A DNA stretch of 18,326 nucleotides from Eubacterium sp. (GCA_022776205.1 JALFIK010000115.1:1-18326); one strand, 5' to 3'; counted from the first letter of the stretch, positions 6,755-15,275 are shown. Numbers and translations: made by a program. The notes: a model not told the origin generated them from the letters alone.

Positions 6755-6789
6755 AAAAAGAGCAGGTTACTTTACATAACCCGCTCTTT
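6755..6789 (-). terminator. Terminator of the gdpP-rplI-dnaB operon, overlapping the dnaB stop codon
   Basis: Arms 6777-6789 and 6757-6769 (AAAGAGCGGGTTA and TAACCTGCTCTTT in RNA sense) pair with one G-U pair and are followed by Us. The dnaB stop codon (6774-6772) lies in the loop, so the 5' arm is made of the last dnaB codons. Confidence 0.85.
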
Positions 6790-8121
6790 ATTTGCAAATT
6801 TCGTATACTGCCCGAGCCATACAAGCTCGATGCTCCCGGTGGCACCGTTCCTCTGCTTGGCAACGATTACCTCCGCCAGATTCTTTTTTTCCGTATCCGG
6901 ATTATAATACTCATCCCTGTACAAAAACATAACAACATCGGCATCCTGCTCGATTGCTCCCGATTCTCTTAAATCCGACAGCATCGGACGGTGATCCTGT
7001 CTTGCTTCCACCGCTCTTGATAACTGGGACAGAGCGATGATGGGAATATCAAGCTCCCTGGCAAGGACTTTTAATGCCCTTGATATCTCAGAAATCTCCT
7101 GCTGTCTTGATTCATTCCTTCTCGAAGCACTTCCACTCATCAGCTGAAGGTAATCGATAATGACCAGTTCAATCCCGTAAGTCTGTTTATATTTTCTGCA
7201 TTTCGACCGAATCTCGGCAAGAGTTGTCGCCGTATCGTCAATGATAAGTTTAGAATTCCCGATTAAGGCCGCTCCTTCAAGAAGCTTTTCCCAGTCAGAA
7301 TCCCTAAGGTCTCCCGTACGAAGCTGCTGGGAGTCAATCATTGCCTCGGATGCCATCAGTCTGGTCACCAGCTGTTCTTTTGACATCTCCAGACTGAACA
7401 TTGCCACTTTATGATTATCCTTAAAAGCCGCATACTGAGCAATATTAAGGACAAAGGCAGTCTTCCCCATAGCCGGTCTTGCAGCCACCAGAATCAGTTC
7501 TGCCGGATGGAGTCCCGTCAGTTTGTAATCAAGTTCCGTAAAACCGGTGGCGATTCCCGTTACGCGCCCTTTTGTTCTGGAGGCTTCCTCAATGGCATTC
7601 AAAGAATTAAGGACAATATCCTGAATCGGTACAAAGTCTGACATGCGATTCCGGTTCTGAAGAAGGCCAAAAATATTTTTTTCCGTCTTCTCCAGTATGG
7701 TTTCCGTATCTTCTTTTCCAAGATAACACTCGTTACCGATATCCTCCGTTACTTTAATGAGAGCTCTTAATGTTGCCTTATCATGTACAATTCTTGCATA
7801 CTGGCCAATATTTGCCGAAGTGGGAACCACTTCGACCAGATCGCGGAAAAAATCCAGACTGGACAGTTCTTCCGGCACTTCTTTTTCCTTCAGTTTCTCC
7901 TGGAGGGTGATCAGATCAACTGCCTTCCCCTCCCGGTACAATTCAACCATCGCCTCAAATACAATACCGTACTGGCGCTGATAAAAATCGTCTTTCGTGA
8001 GGATATCTTCTGCCTCTACAATAGCATCCCGGTCCATCAGCATGGAACCTAAGACCGAACGTTCCGCCTCCTCACTGTGCGGCTGTATTCTTTTAATAAA
8101 ATTCTCATCTACTGTAGCCAT
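6772..8121 (-). CDS. dnaB: Replicative DNA helicase DnaB
   Basis: This 449-residue hexameric ATP-dependent helicase unwinds DNA at the replication fork. Residues 15-115 form the DnaB N-terminal helical domain (HSEEAERSVLGSML). The RecA-like motor contains Walker A ARPAMGKTA at 214-222, Walker B LVIIDYLQLM at 319-328 and the LSDLRESGAIEQDAD segment at 381-395 that carries catalytic and arginine-finger residues. Length is normal for the bacterial family, with no intein. It follows rplI by 10 bases, so translation is probably coupled; the ribosome site AGGTGA is weak and close to the ATG. The rplI-dnaB order is conserved across Firmicutes. A terminator overlapping the stop codon ends the operon. 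Confidence 0.98.
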   Translation of the reverse strand: MATVDENFIKRIQPHSEEAERSVLGSMLMDRDAIVEAEDILTKDDFYQRQYGIVFEAMVELYREGKAVDLITLQEKLKEKEVPEELSSLDFFRDLVEVVPTSANIGQYARIVHDKATLRALIKVTEDIGNECYLGKEDTETILEKTEKNIFGLLQNRNRMSDFVPIQDIVLNSLNAIEEASRTKGRVTGIATGFTELDYKLTGLHPAELILVAARPAMGKTAFVLNIAQYAAFKDNHKVAMFSLEMSKEQLVTRLMASEAMIDSQQLRTGDLRDSDWEKLLEGAALIGNSKLIIDDTATTLAEIRSKCRKYKQTYGIELVIIDYLQLMSGSASRRNESRQQEISEISRALKVLARELDIPIIALSQLSRAVEARQDHRPMLSDLRESGAIEQDADVVMFLYRDEYYNPDTEKKNLAEVIVAKQRNGATGSIELVWLGQYTKFANKERVM

Positions 8122-8131
8122 GACTCACCTG

Positions 8132-8578
8132 CTATTTTTCAGTTACTTTGACCTTTAATGTTGCAGTTACCTTCGGATGAAGTTTAATCTTCACATTGTG
8201 GACACCAAGACTTTTAATCGCTTCATCCACAGATATTTTTTTCTTGTCAAGCTCATAACCAAGCTGATCTTTTGCTGCGGCAGCAATCTCCTTTGTGGAA
8301 ATGGCTCCAAATGTTTTTCCACCTTCTCCCACTTTCATCTTAACTTCAATGCTCTTGTCGGAAAGTTCCGCTGCCAGGTCTTTGGCTGCGGCAAGCTGCT
8401 CTGCTGCCACCTTGTCCTGATGTGCCTTCTGCAGTTTCAGATCATTCACGTTTTTATTTGTTGCTTCCACACCGAGTTTCTTCGGAAGGATATAATTTCT
8501 CGCATATCCTGCGTTCACTTCTACTAAATCTCCCTTTTTTCCAAGGGCCTTTACATCCTGTAATAAAATCACTTTCAT
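8132..8578 (-). CDS. rplI: 50S ribosomal protein L9
   Basis: The 148-residue protein begins MKVILLQDVKALGKKGDLVE, the conserved rRNA-binding N-terminal domain of bL9 with the basic NYILPKKLG segment. A long connecting helix (about 41-75) and the C-terminal domain follow. L9 binds 23S rRNA near the L1 stalk base and helps maintain reading frame. I set the start at 8578: an in-frame ATG at 8599 exists, but the AGGAGG ribosome site lies inside that extension, 10 bases before the 8578 ATG, and 148 residues is the normal bL9 length. It sits 26 bases downstream of gdpP and 10 bases upstream of dnaB in the same operon. Confidence 0.97.
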   Translation of the reverse strand: MKVILLQDVKALGKKGDLVEVNAGYARNYILPKKLGVEATNKNVNDLKLQKAHQDKVAAEQLAAAKDLAAELSDKSIEVKMKVGEGGKTFGAISTKEIAAAAKDQLGYELDKKKISVDEAIKSLGVHNVKIKLHPKVTATLKVKVTEK

Positions 8579-8604
8579 TTCTTCATTTCCTCCTGCCATA
8601 ATAT

Positions 8605-10638
8605 TTAAATATCTCCCTCTTCATGCATCGTCTTTAATACCTCTTTTAGCTGACTGACTGCCTGAGGAAGAGAACTGTCCTTAAGCTGGGCTGCTGCCAT
8701 GGTCAGATGACCGCCGCCTCCAAATTTCTCCATGATTACCTGTACATTCAGCTCATCAATGGAACGGGCACTGATATAGACACAGTTTCCCAGAGATGTA
8801 AGTACAAAACTGCCACGGATTCCCTGGACATTTAACAGGGCATTGGCCGCCTTGGCTCCCACAATGGTCGCTCCCGTGATATTCTCCCCGTCAAAGGTGG
8901 AAATGGCAAACTCATCCATAAAAATCTCCGCCCGGCTGACGATCGAAGCCCGAATCTGGCAGTGCTCCATATCTTCCCGGAACATTTTGCGTACCCGGGT
9001 CACATCAGCTCCGGCCCTTCTTAAATAAGCCGCCGCCTCAAAAGTGCGGACTCCCGCTTTGATCACAAAATTATCCGTGTCCACCAGCATACCGGAATAC
9101 ATGGCATCGGCCTCGATATTTTTTAATTTCGGTTTGTCTGCAATATACTGTAAAATTTCAGCCACCATCTCACAGGTGGAAGATGCATAGGGCTCCACAT
9201 AGGATACGACCGCATTTTTTATCGTCTCATTCGTCTGACGATGATGATCAAGTACAACGACCGTATGCACCGCTTTGATCAGTTCCGGACATTCCGTCAT
9301 GGACGGCAGGTTCACATCGACAATCACAAGCATGGAATTCTTATTCTTCCATTCCATTGCCTGCTCATTCGTAATAAAAATCTCTTCTTCGTCCTCTGTT
9401 TTTTCCCGGAAGATTCCCTCAACAATCGGTGCGATCGCCGGGCAGTCTTTATCCATGACAATATAGACAGACTTTCCCATGGTTTTGGCCAGCCGGTAAA
9501 TTCCGAGAGCCGCACCGATACAGTCTGCATCCGGAATTTTATGTCCCATGACAAAAATTTTATCTCTGGTAAGCATAATCTCCCGGAGAGCATGGGCTTT
9601 CACTCTTGCCTTCACTCTCGTACTCTTCTCAACCTTCTGGGTCTTTCCTCCATAATAGGAAATCGTGTCGCCATCTCTTACAACCGCCTGGTCTCCGCCT
9701 CTTCCCAGTGCAAGATCCATTGCCATGCGGGCACTCTCATAGGTATCAATATAGTTCTTTCCGTTCACACCCACACTGATACTAAGGGTAATTGACATAT
9801 CATTTCCGATATTAATCATCCGGACCTCATCGAGAATAGAAAATTTCGATTCCATCAGTTTCTCCAGATTCTGCTCTTCAAAAACAAAAAGGAATTTATC
9901 TTTCTCAAACTTCTTGATAATCGCATCCAGCCCCTGCATATACTTCACAATCTTTCTCTCCACCAGGGCGAGAAGAAGTGACTGGCGTACTTCCTCCATG
10001 TTCTCAAGAACTTCCTCATAATTGTCAATATAAATCAGTCCGGCAACCAGGCTCTTTTTCCTTGATTCTTCCTTATAATCAAGCAGCTGCGTCTCGTCAA
10101 AAAAATAAAAAACCTGCAGGATATCTCCCTGGGTTTCCCCACTCCCGCTCTCAAACCCTTTCATTTCCATGTTCTTGCACAGGACCCGGTATTTCCGGTC
10201 CTCATGGATAATGTTATACTCTTTCTCCTGTCCTCTTGCGGGAAATACTTTCTTATAAAGTCCGGAAAAAATCTGCGTTATGCTCTTTTTGGAGATCTTC
10301 TCTCCTGCCATCTTTGCAAACTTTTTATTATACCATAACAGCATTCCCGTACTGTCTGTAATGACATAAGGAATCGGAAGATCCTTAAAGATCATCTTCT
10401 GTATCTGGCTCTGCTCAAAACCGGCTGCCAGAAACTCTCTGGAGAGCATCTTCTCCATGTACTCATACCATAAAACGGAAACAACCAGATAAATGATATC
10501 CCCCGCCATAATAGTATATCCGAGTAAAGGCCGCACCTCCATCACACTCAGGGCCGCAACAAGAATGAGGACCACCACAATAATCGGCAGCCAGAGATTC
10601 ATTGCGATCCGTTTTGATATATTGCTTTCCTGTTTCAT
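8605..10638 (-). CDS. gdpP: Cyclic di-AMP phosphodiesterase GdpP (DHH/DHHA1)
   Basis: The 677-residue membrane protein hydrolyses c-di-AMP to pApA and so controls potassium and osmotic homeostasis. Two transmembrane helices (about 15-32 and 40-58) are followed by a PAS-like domain (about 75-180). A degenerate GGDEF domain comes next (about 190-330; the GGDEF site reads FEKDKFLFVF). The DHH phosphodiesterase domain carries the metal ligands GHKIPDAD (365-372), DVN (441), LDHHRQT (463-469) and DTDNF (520-524). The C-terminal DHHA1 domain has the GGGGH nucleotide-binding loop. All catalytic motifs are intact. The ATG follows GGGAG by about 7 bases. Being first in the gdpP-rplI-dnaB operon matches the order in Bacillus and other Firmicutes. 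Confidence 0.97.
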   Translation of the reverse strand: MKQESNISKRIAMNLWLPIIVVVLILVAALSVMEVRPLLGYTIMAGDIIYLVVSVLWYEYMEKMLSREFLAAGFEQSQIQKMIFKDLPIPYVITDSTGMLLWYNKKFAKMAGEKISKKSITQIFSGLYKKVFPARGQEKEYNIIHEDRKYRVLCKNMEMKGFESGSGETQGDILQVFYFFDETQLLDYKEESRKKSLVAGLIYIDNYEEVLENMEEVRQSLLLALVERKIVKYMQGLDAIIKKFEKDKFLFVFEEQNLEKLMESKFSILDEVRMINIGNDMSITLSISVGVNGKNYIDTYESARMAMDLALGRGGDQAVVRDGDTISYYGGKTQKVEKSTRVKARVKAHALREIMLTRDKIFVMGHKIPDADCIGAALGIYRLAKTMGKSVYIVMDKDCPAIAPIVEGIFREKTEDEEEIFITNEQAMEWKNKNSMLVIVDVNLPSMTECPELIKAVHTVVVLDHHRQTNETIKNAVVSYVEPYASSTCEMVAEILQYIADKPKLKNIEADAMYSGMLVDTDNFVIKAGVRTFEAAAYLRRAGADVTRVRKMFREDMEHCQIRASIVSRAEIFMDEFAISTFDGENITGATIVGAKAANALLNVQGIRGSFVLTSLGNCVYISARSIDELNVQVIMEKFGGGGHLTMAAAQLKDSSLPQAVSQLKEVLKTMHEEGDI

Positions 10639-10711
10639 TTCTTTCTCCCGATAAACAAAATTTAAGGCTTTGTTCCTCAGTATATGCTCTGTTACAAATA
10701 TAGTACGACCT

Positions 10712-10717
10712 ATTATA
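10712..10717 (-). promoter_or_regulatory. Possible -10 element for the gdpP operon
   Basis: A perfect TATAAT on the reverse strand lies about 75 bases before gdpP, but I see no good -35 at 17 bases, only an AT-rich TTTTAA within the end of the upstream gene. No terminator separates the solute-binding protein gene from gdpP, so read-through is also possible. Confidence 0.35.
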
Positions 10718-10734
10718 ACACTGTTTCCTGTAAT

Positions 10735-11757
10735 TTAAAAGTTTAATTTATCGACGTTGTCCTTCGTGATGACAGTACATTCCATTACCTGCCTCTCTTC
10801 AAGTCCCGTACTTCCCTCACGCAGATAATCATCCGCCTGGTCCACTGCATTTTTTGTCATCTTCTCAATCGGCAGAAAGGCGGTCGCAAGACATTTTCCA
10901 TCAATAATATTTTTTTGCATCTCCTCCGAACCGTCAATGCCTATGATGTACACGTCGTGATCCAGATTAAATTCAGCCAGTGCCTCTGCTGCACCACATG
11001 CCATTGTATCGTTCCCACACACAATTGCAACAATGTCCGGATACTGCTGTAAAATGGTAGTTGTCTTTTTTCTCGCTTCTTTCCGGCTCCAGTTTGCCGC
11101 CTGCCGGGCTACCATCTTCATATCCGTCTGATCAAGAATTTTGTGAAAAGCTTCCGAACGGATCTTACCATTTGTGTCGGAGCCGAGTCCCTGTAATTCC
11201 GCATAATCACCTTCACCGCCGGTTGCCTCCGCCAGTGCCTTTGCCACATCGGTTGCTCCCTGAACATTATCGGCGGTAATCTGGGAAATACAAAGTCCTT
11301 CCATACTGATTTCCCGGTCCACAAGAAATGTGGGGATTCCTGCATCCCTGGCTTTCTGTATCGCCGTCACCGAGGCATCCGCACCGGCATTATCACAAAT
11401 AATCGCGGAAGCCCTCCTCGAAATTGCTTCCTCGAATAATTCTTCCTGTTTTACCGCATCATCTCCGTGTGAAACACATTCCACTTTATACCCAAGCTTC
11501 TCTCCTTCTTCTGTACATGCCTTCTGAACAATGGCAAAATGCGGATTGGATATGTCCGGTGTAATACAATAAATGAGCTTATTTTCACTGTTGACATTGA
11601 GAACTTTCTCAGGCGCCCTGGTGGCCGTGGTCGCTTCCTTCTCCCTGGTGGAATTTTGCTCCGCCCCTTTCTTTTCCCGCACCCCACAGCCGGATACAGA
11701 AAAAATCATTATCATCACAAGAATAACCGCCGAAATTCTATTTCCTTTCTTCATCAT
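10735..11757 (-). CDS. Solitary sugar-type ABC transporter substrate-binding lipoprotein
   Basis: The 340-residue protein has a lipoprotein signal peptide (basic start, hydrophobic core and lipobox VSGC with C24), then a Thr/Lys/Glu-rich linker. A type I periplasmic-binding fold of the RbsB group follows (LIYCITPDISNPHFAIVQKA). Typical ligand-pocket elements are visible: ISNPHF near the start, DREIS, the ITADNVQGA strand-helix and CGNDTMACGA. Such proteins capture ribose, galactose or related sugars at the outer membrane face for an ABC importer, or pass them to a sensor. No permease or ATPase gene accompanies it here, so its partners are elsewhere or it acts as a sensor ligand donor. GAGGGGGA precedes tandem ATGs at 11757 and 11754; either may start it. 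It is divergent from malQ. Confidence 0.88.
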   Translation of the reverse strand: MMKKGNRISAVILVMIMIFSVSGCGVREKKGAEQNSTREKEATTATRAPEKVLNVNSENKLIYCITPDISNPHFAIVQKACTEEGEKLGYKVECVSHGDDAVKQEELFEEAISRRASAIICDNAGADASVTAIQKARDAGIPTFLVDREISMEGLCISQITADNVQGATDVAKALAEATGGEGDYAELQGLGSDTNGKIRSEAFHKILDQTDMKMVARQAANWSRKEARKKTTTILQQYPDIVAIVCGNDTMACGAAEALAEFNLDHDVYIIGIDGSEEMQKNIIDGKCLATAFLPIEKMTKNAVDQADDYLREGSTGLEERQVMECTVITKDNVDKLNF

Positions 11758-11796
11758 TTATTCCCCCTCACTCCTGAAAATCCTGTCACTCTCTTA

Positions 11797-11825
11797 AGTT
11801 TACTGAATATTCCTGATAAAATCAA
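11797..11825 (-). promoter_or_regulatory. Promoter for the solute-binding protein gene
   Basis: TTGATT (11825-11820) and TAAACT (11802-11797) on the reverse strand are spaced by 17 bases and lie about 40 bases before the ATG. Confidence 0.55.
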
Positions 11826-11882
11826 TACGACCTTTTCTTCTTATTTTATATCATCCTACTGTTTCAAAAATGTGTTCAAACA

Positions 11883-11911
11883 TTGCAGATTTTCCAAAAA
11901 TTCAGTATAAT
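11883..11911 (+). promoter_or_regulatory. Promoter for malQ
   Basis: TTGCAG (11883-11888) and TATAAT (11906-11911) have a 17-base spacer. The predicted start is near 11918, giving a short leader with GGGAGG 5 bases before the ATG. Confidence 0.8.
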
Positions 11912-11943
11912 AAAGGGCAGAGTAAATTTTCAGGGAGGTTCAC

Positions 11944-13455
11944 ATGAACGACAGATTTTCACTAGTAAAAAAATTACGCCGGCTTTCCGGCATTTTGCTC
12001 CATCCGACGTCCCTGCCCGGCAGATTCGGCATTGGGGATCTCGGTCCGGAAGCATATCGTTTTGTAGATTTCCTCCAGTCCTCCGGACAGCATCTCTGGC
12101 AGACGCTTCCCTTAGGGCCGGCGGGAAACTATAACAGCCCCTACCAATGTTTTTCATCCTTCGCCGGTCAGCCCCTTCTCATCAGTCCGGAATTACTGAT
12201 CGAAGAGGGACTTCTCACCCCGGAGGATCTCGGAAATCCTCCGGAATTTCCGGAAGAAACCGTGGATTATGCACTGGTTTCAGAATACAAGGAACCCATT
12301 TTTCACAAGGCTTATGAGCGCTTTAAAGAAATCCCGGAAGAGGATCCGTTAAAATCAGAGCTGGCTCTTTTTTGCAAAAGTGCCCACTGGCTTGATGACT
12401 TTGCCATGTTCATGGCAATAAAGAAATCAAAAAATGGTTCTCACTGGCTTACCTGGGAAAAGAAATACCGTCGCCCGACCAAATCCCAGAAGGCAGTGAT
12501 CGCCCGGGAACTTGCGGATGAAATTGCCTTTGAAAAATTCCTTCAATGGACTTTTTTCCGCCAGTGGAGCCGGCTGAAGGCTTATGCCAATGAGCGGGAT
12601 ATTTTACTGATCGGAGACATCCCAATCTTTGTTTCGGATGACAGTGCCGATGTGTGGGCAGAGCCAAAGCTTTTTCAGCTGGATTCAGACGGATTTCCGA
12701 AGGTCGTTGCAGGCGTTCCGCCGGATTACTTCAGCGCCACGGGACAGCTTTGGGGCAATCCCCTTTATGACTGGAAATATCACAAAAAAACCGGTTATGC
12801 ATGGTGGATGGAACGTTTTAAAACCCAGTTTCTCTTGAGTGATATCGTCCGCATCGATCATTTCCGCGGATTAGAAAGCTATTGGGAGATTCCTGCCGGT
12901 TCTGAAACCGCACTGAATGGAAAATGGGTGGCCGGACCGGGAGAAGATTTTTTTAACACACTGACGGAAACCTTTGGCGAAGAACCGCCGATCATTGCAG
13001 AAGATCTGGGCATCATCACCGATGAAGTCCGGGCACTGCGAGACCGTTTCGAACTTCCGGGTATGAAAATCCTTCAGTTTGCCTTTGAAGATGAAGACAG
13101 CAGCTACCTTCCTTACAATCAGCCTTATAACTGCGTATGTTATACGGGGACCCATGATAATGACACATCGACCGGCTGGTATGAACATGCCCCGGAACAC
13201 ATAAAAGACAAAGTCCGCCGTTATATGAATACCGACGGCTCTCAGATCAGCTGGGATTTTATCCGTACCTGTTTTGGATCTCCAGCCCGTTTTGCCATCG
13301 TCCCGGTACAGGATCTGCTGTGTCAGGGCAGTGACTATCGCATGAATGAGCCGGGTACCGTGGACGGAAACTGGTGTTACCGCCTGAAGGACGGGCTGCT
13401 CACCAACGACATTGCCACACGGCTTTATGACATCACAAAGCTTTATGGCCGATAG
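11944..13455 (+). CDS. malQ: 4-alpha-glucanotransferase (amylomaltase, GH77)
   Basis: The 503-residue GH77 enzyme transfers segments of alpha-1,4-glucan between acceptors, releasing glucose from maltose and maltotriose and building longer chains, in glycogen or maltodextrin metabolism. Signature segments are HPTSLPGRFGIGDLG (20-34), NSPYQCFSSFAG (64-75) and the GDIPIFVSDDSADVW loop (224-238). The catalytic residues are the nucleophile D305 in VRIDHFRG, the acid/base E353 in IIAEDLG and D405 in GTHDND. All are present and the length is normal. Its own promoter and a GGGAGG site support the start. It is followed after 16 bases by plsC, probably in the same transcript, and is divergent from a sugar-binding lipoprotein. 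No other maltodextrin genes are visible. Confidence 0.96.
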   Translation: MNDRFSLVKKLRRLSGILLHPTSLPGRFGIGDLGPEAYRFVDFLQSSGQHLWQTLPLGPAGNYNSPYQCFSSFAGQPLLISPELLIEEGLLTPEDLGNPPEFPEETVDYALVSEYKEPIFHKAYERFKEIPEEDPLKSELALFCKSAHWLDDFAMFMAIKKSKNGSHWLTWEKKYRRPTKSQKAVIARELADEIAFEKFLQWTFFRQWSRLKAYANERDILLIGDIPIFVSDDSADVWAEPKLFQLDSDGFPKVVAGVPPDYFSATGQLWGNPLYDWKYHKKTGYAWWMERFKTQFLLSDIVRIDHFRGLESYWEIPAGSETALNGKWVAGPGEDFFNTLTETFGEEPPIIAEDLGIITDEVRALRDRFELPGMKILQFAFEDEDSSYLPYNQPYNCVCYTGTHDNDTSTGWYEHAPEHIKDKVRRYMNTDGSQISWDFIRTCFGSPARFAIVPVQDLLCQGSDYRMNEPGTVDGNWCYRLKDGLLTNDIATRLYDITKLYGR

Positions 13456-13471
13456 AATAGAGGATGTTATT

Positions 13472-14206
13472 ATGAATTTTCGAGCATTATGTGTTTTATT
13501 TTATATTATTTTTTATTTAATTATCACCTTTCCAGAACGACTCCGTTTGAAGAAACTCGAACAAACCGATCCGAAAAAGGCTTACCAGATTTCCCAGAAG
13601 CACGTTCAGAAGGCATTCCGCCGTTTTCTGAAAATCTGCGGGGTGAAGGTAGAGGCAGAAGGTCTACTGAATATTCCGGAGGGTGCCTGCCTCTATGTGG
13701 GAAATCACAGCAGTTATTTTGACATTCTTGTCCTCGGCTCTGTGGTTCCCGGCGGAACCGGTTTTGTCGCCAAGGACAGTCTGGCCCACATTCCGGGGCT
13801 GTCTAACTGGATGCGCCGAATCCGCTGTCTCTTTCTTGATAGAAAGGACATTCGTAAAGGCATGAAAACAATACTCCAGGGAGCAGACTATCTGAAGGAG
13901 GGCTATTCCATGTGCATCTATCCGGAAGGCACAAGAAGTACGACCGGACAGCTGGGCGAATTTAAGGGGGGCAGCCTGAAGATGGCACAGAAGGCAGATG
14001 TTCCCATTGTTCCTGTTGCCATGACCGGCACAAGAGATATCTTTGAGAATAATAAAGGACTTCGAATCTCCCCTTCCAACGTGAAAGTAACTTTCGGTGT
14101 GCCTTTCAAAATTTCCGAATTACCAAAGGAAGAGAAAAAATTTGCTGCGAAACGAACAAAACAGCTGATTGAAAATATGCTGGAAACCCAGCACCAGATT
14201 TTATAA
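13472..14206 (+). CDS. plsC: 1-acyl-sn-glycerol-3-phosphate acyltransferase (PlsC family)
   Basis: The 244-residue membrane-associated acyltransferase converts lysophosphatidic acid to phosphatidic acid in phospholipid synthesis. An N-terminal hydrophobic helix (about 5-20) is followed by the HX4D catalytic motif NHSSYFD (78-84), the glycerol-phosphate binding motif PEGTRS (151-156) with FKGG (164-167), and VPIVPVAMTGT (177-187). All four LPLAT blocks are recognisable. I set the start at 13472, after AGAGG with 8-base spacing; in-frame ATGs within the end of malQ (13445 and earlier) add residues not typical of the family. It lies 16 bases after malQ, and no terminator is visible between them. 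Confidence 0.92.
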   Translation: MNFRALCVLFYIIFYLIITFPERLRLKKLEQTDPKKAYQISQKHVQKAFRRFLKICGVKVEAEGLLNIPEGACLYVGNHSSYFDILVLGSVVPGGTGFVAKDSLAHIPGLSNWMRRIRCLFLDRKDIRKGMKTILQGADYLKEGYSMCIYPEGTRSTTGQLGEFKGGSLKMAQKADVPIVPVAMTGTRDIFENNKGLRISPSNVKVTFGVPFKISELPKEEKKFAAKRTKQLIENMLETQHQIL

Positions 14207-14215
14207 ATTTTTTCC

Positions 14216-14244
14216 TTTTCAATTCATGGAAAAAATGTTAAAAT
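14216..14244 (+). promoter_or_regulatory. Possible promoter for the small membrane protein gene
   Basis: TTTTCA (14216-14221) and TAAAAT (14239-14244) are separated by 17 bases. Both deviate from consensus, so this is tentative. Confidence 0.4.
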
Positions 14245-14281
14245 GAAATTTGTGTTATAAAAAAGACAGGAGGACCCAACT

Positions 14282-14791
14282 ATGAACCCATGGATTGTAT
14301 TTGCGATTGTTCTTGTCATTGCAATCGCAATTCTCGCATTTCTTTATTTTAAAGGAAGCAAATTACAGAAAGAACAACAGGAACAGAAAGAGAAATTATA
14401 TGAGGCTGCCACACAGGTCTCCATGCTCATCATCGATAAGAAACGACTCCCTCTGAAAGATTCCGGACTGCCGCAGAACGTGATCGAGCAGGCTCCGAAA
14501 AGAGCACGCCGTGCAAAGATTCCGGTAGTCAAGGCAAAGATCGGACCGAGAGTCATGACCCTTATCGCAGACGAAAATGTTTATGATGAGATTCCGATCC
14601 GGGCAGAAGTCAAGGCCATGCTGAGCGGTATTTATATTGTAAGCATCAAGAATTTCCGTAAAGCTCCGGTTCCGAAGCCGGAGAAAAAAGGACTTGCTGC
14701 CAAACTTCGCAAAAATGCGGATGCAGCCGGACAGCAGATGGCAGAAGCCAGAAAAGAAAAAGAAAAGGCCAAAGCAAAAAAGAAGAATTAA
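14282..14791 (+). CDS. Small membrane protein with basic C-terminal tail, function unknown
   Basis: I do not recognise a named family. The 169-residue product has an N-terminal transmembrane helix (about 4-23, WIVFAIVLVIAIAILAFLYF) and a short Gln/Glu/Lys-rich coiled-coil-like stretch (27-42). A compact middle domain (about 43-128) follows, with VSMLIIDKKRLPLKDSGLP and IGPRVMTLIADENVYDEIPI. The Lys/Ala/Glu-rich helical tail (about 134-169) ends KAKAKKKN. With no signal cleavage site visible, the soluble part is probably cytoplasmic. AGGAGG lies 8 bases before the ATG, and a terminator follows directly, so it is at least the last gene of its transcript. The well-formed ribosome site and clean C-terminus argue for a real gene. 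Confidence 0.85.
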   Translation: MNPWIVFAIVLVIAIAILAFLYFKGSKLQKEQQEQKEKLYEAATQVSMLIIDKKRLPLKDSGLPQNVIEQAPKRARRAKIPVVKAKIGPRVMTLIADENVYDEIPIRAEVKAMLSGIYIVSIKNFRKAPVPKPEKKGLAAKLRKNADAAGQQMAEARKEKEKAKAKKKN

Positions 14792-14792
14792 A

Positions 14793-14835
14793 CAAAAAAA
14801 TCCGAAGGATTCGTTTTAAAATCCCTCGGATTTTT
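14793..14835. terminator. Bidirectional terminator between convergent genes
   Basis: AAAATCCGAAGGAT (14797-14810) pairs with ATCCCTCGGATTTT (14821-14834) with one mismatch. A T-tract follows on the plus strand, and seven As precede the left arm, giving a U-tract for reverse-strand transcripts from ddl and the DUF1934 gene. Confidence 0.88.
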
Positions 14836-14852
14836 ATTTTACTTTTGTTTTT

Positions 14853-15269
14853 TTAATCCCATCGGGCTTCCATCGTGAGATGATAATCCGATACCGGCTG
14901 ACCATTCATGCTAAAAGAATAGACAAGAACCATTTTTAAGAAAGTATGCCCGTGGGTAATTTTAATCTTCTTCGTGTCCGACACCAGTTCCATCGGTCCT
15001 GCCACAGACTGGTAAAGACACGGCTGGGCATGCATCCGGTCAAACTTCAGCAAGGATATGCCCTTTCCTGATTTCTTAAGTTCCACATGATCCGGTGTGA
15101 TCGTCAGACGGTTTTTCACTTCTTCCTTATTCTCCGTAAACTCCGAATAAAACAAATAGTGCGTTCCCTCTTTATGCACATATTTCCCCGTTGTCACGAG
15201 GGTAACCGGATCTTCCTGCCCAAAAGCCTTCTGAATACCGGTAATGGAAAGCTTAACCTCTCTGGCCAT
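14853..15269 (-). CDS. DUF1934 (YwiB-like) beta-barrel protein
   Basis: The 138-residue protein matches the DUF1934 pattern: an N-terminal strand VKLSITGIQ, then GTHYLFYSEF (35-44) and NRLTITPDHVELKKSG in the middle, and the closing DYHLTMEARW. Structures in this group form a small calycin-like beta barrel; no reaction is known. There is no signal peptide, so it is predicted to be cytoplasmic. Its ATG lies 6 bases after the ddl stop codon, so it is almost certainly co-transcribed and translationally coupled with ddl. In Bacillus a homologue lies near argS, so the ddl pairing is lineage-specific. The terminator at 14793-14835 ends this operon. Confidence 0.85.
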   Translation of the reverse strand: MAREVKLSITGIQKAFGQEDPVTLVTTGKYVHKEGTHYLFYSEFTENKEEVKNRLTITPDHVELKKSGKGISLLKFDRMHAQPCLYQSVAGPMELVSDTKKIKITHGHTFLKMVLVYSFSMNGQPVSDYHLTMEARWD

Positions 15270-15275
15270 CTTCTC

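Noticed and set aside
8579..8599. Longer start for ribosomal protein L9 at 8599
   Set aside because: The extension contains the ribosome-binding site itself and the family starts at MKVILL.
9241..9795. 184-residue frame on the plus strand
   Set aside because: Antisense shadow of gdpP, which has all catalytic motifs.
11539..11910. 123-residue frame on the plus strand crossing the divergent promoters
   Set aside because: Antisense to the lipoprotein signal region and extending over both predicted promoters; no family resemblance.
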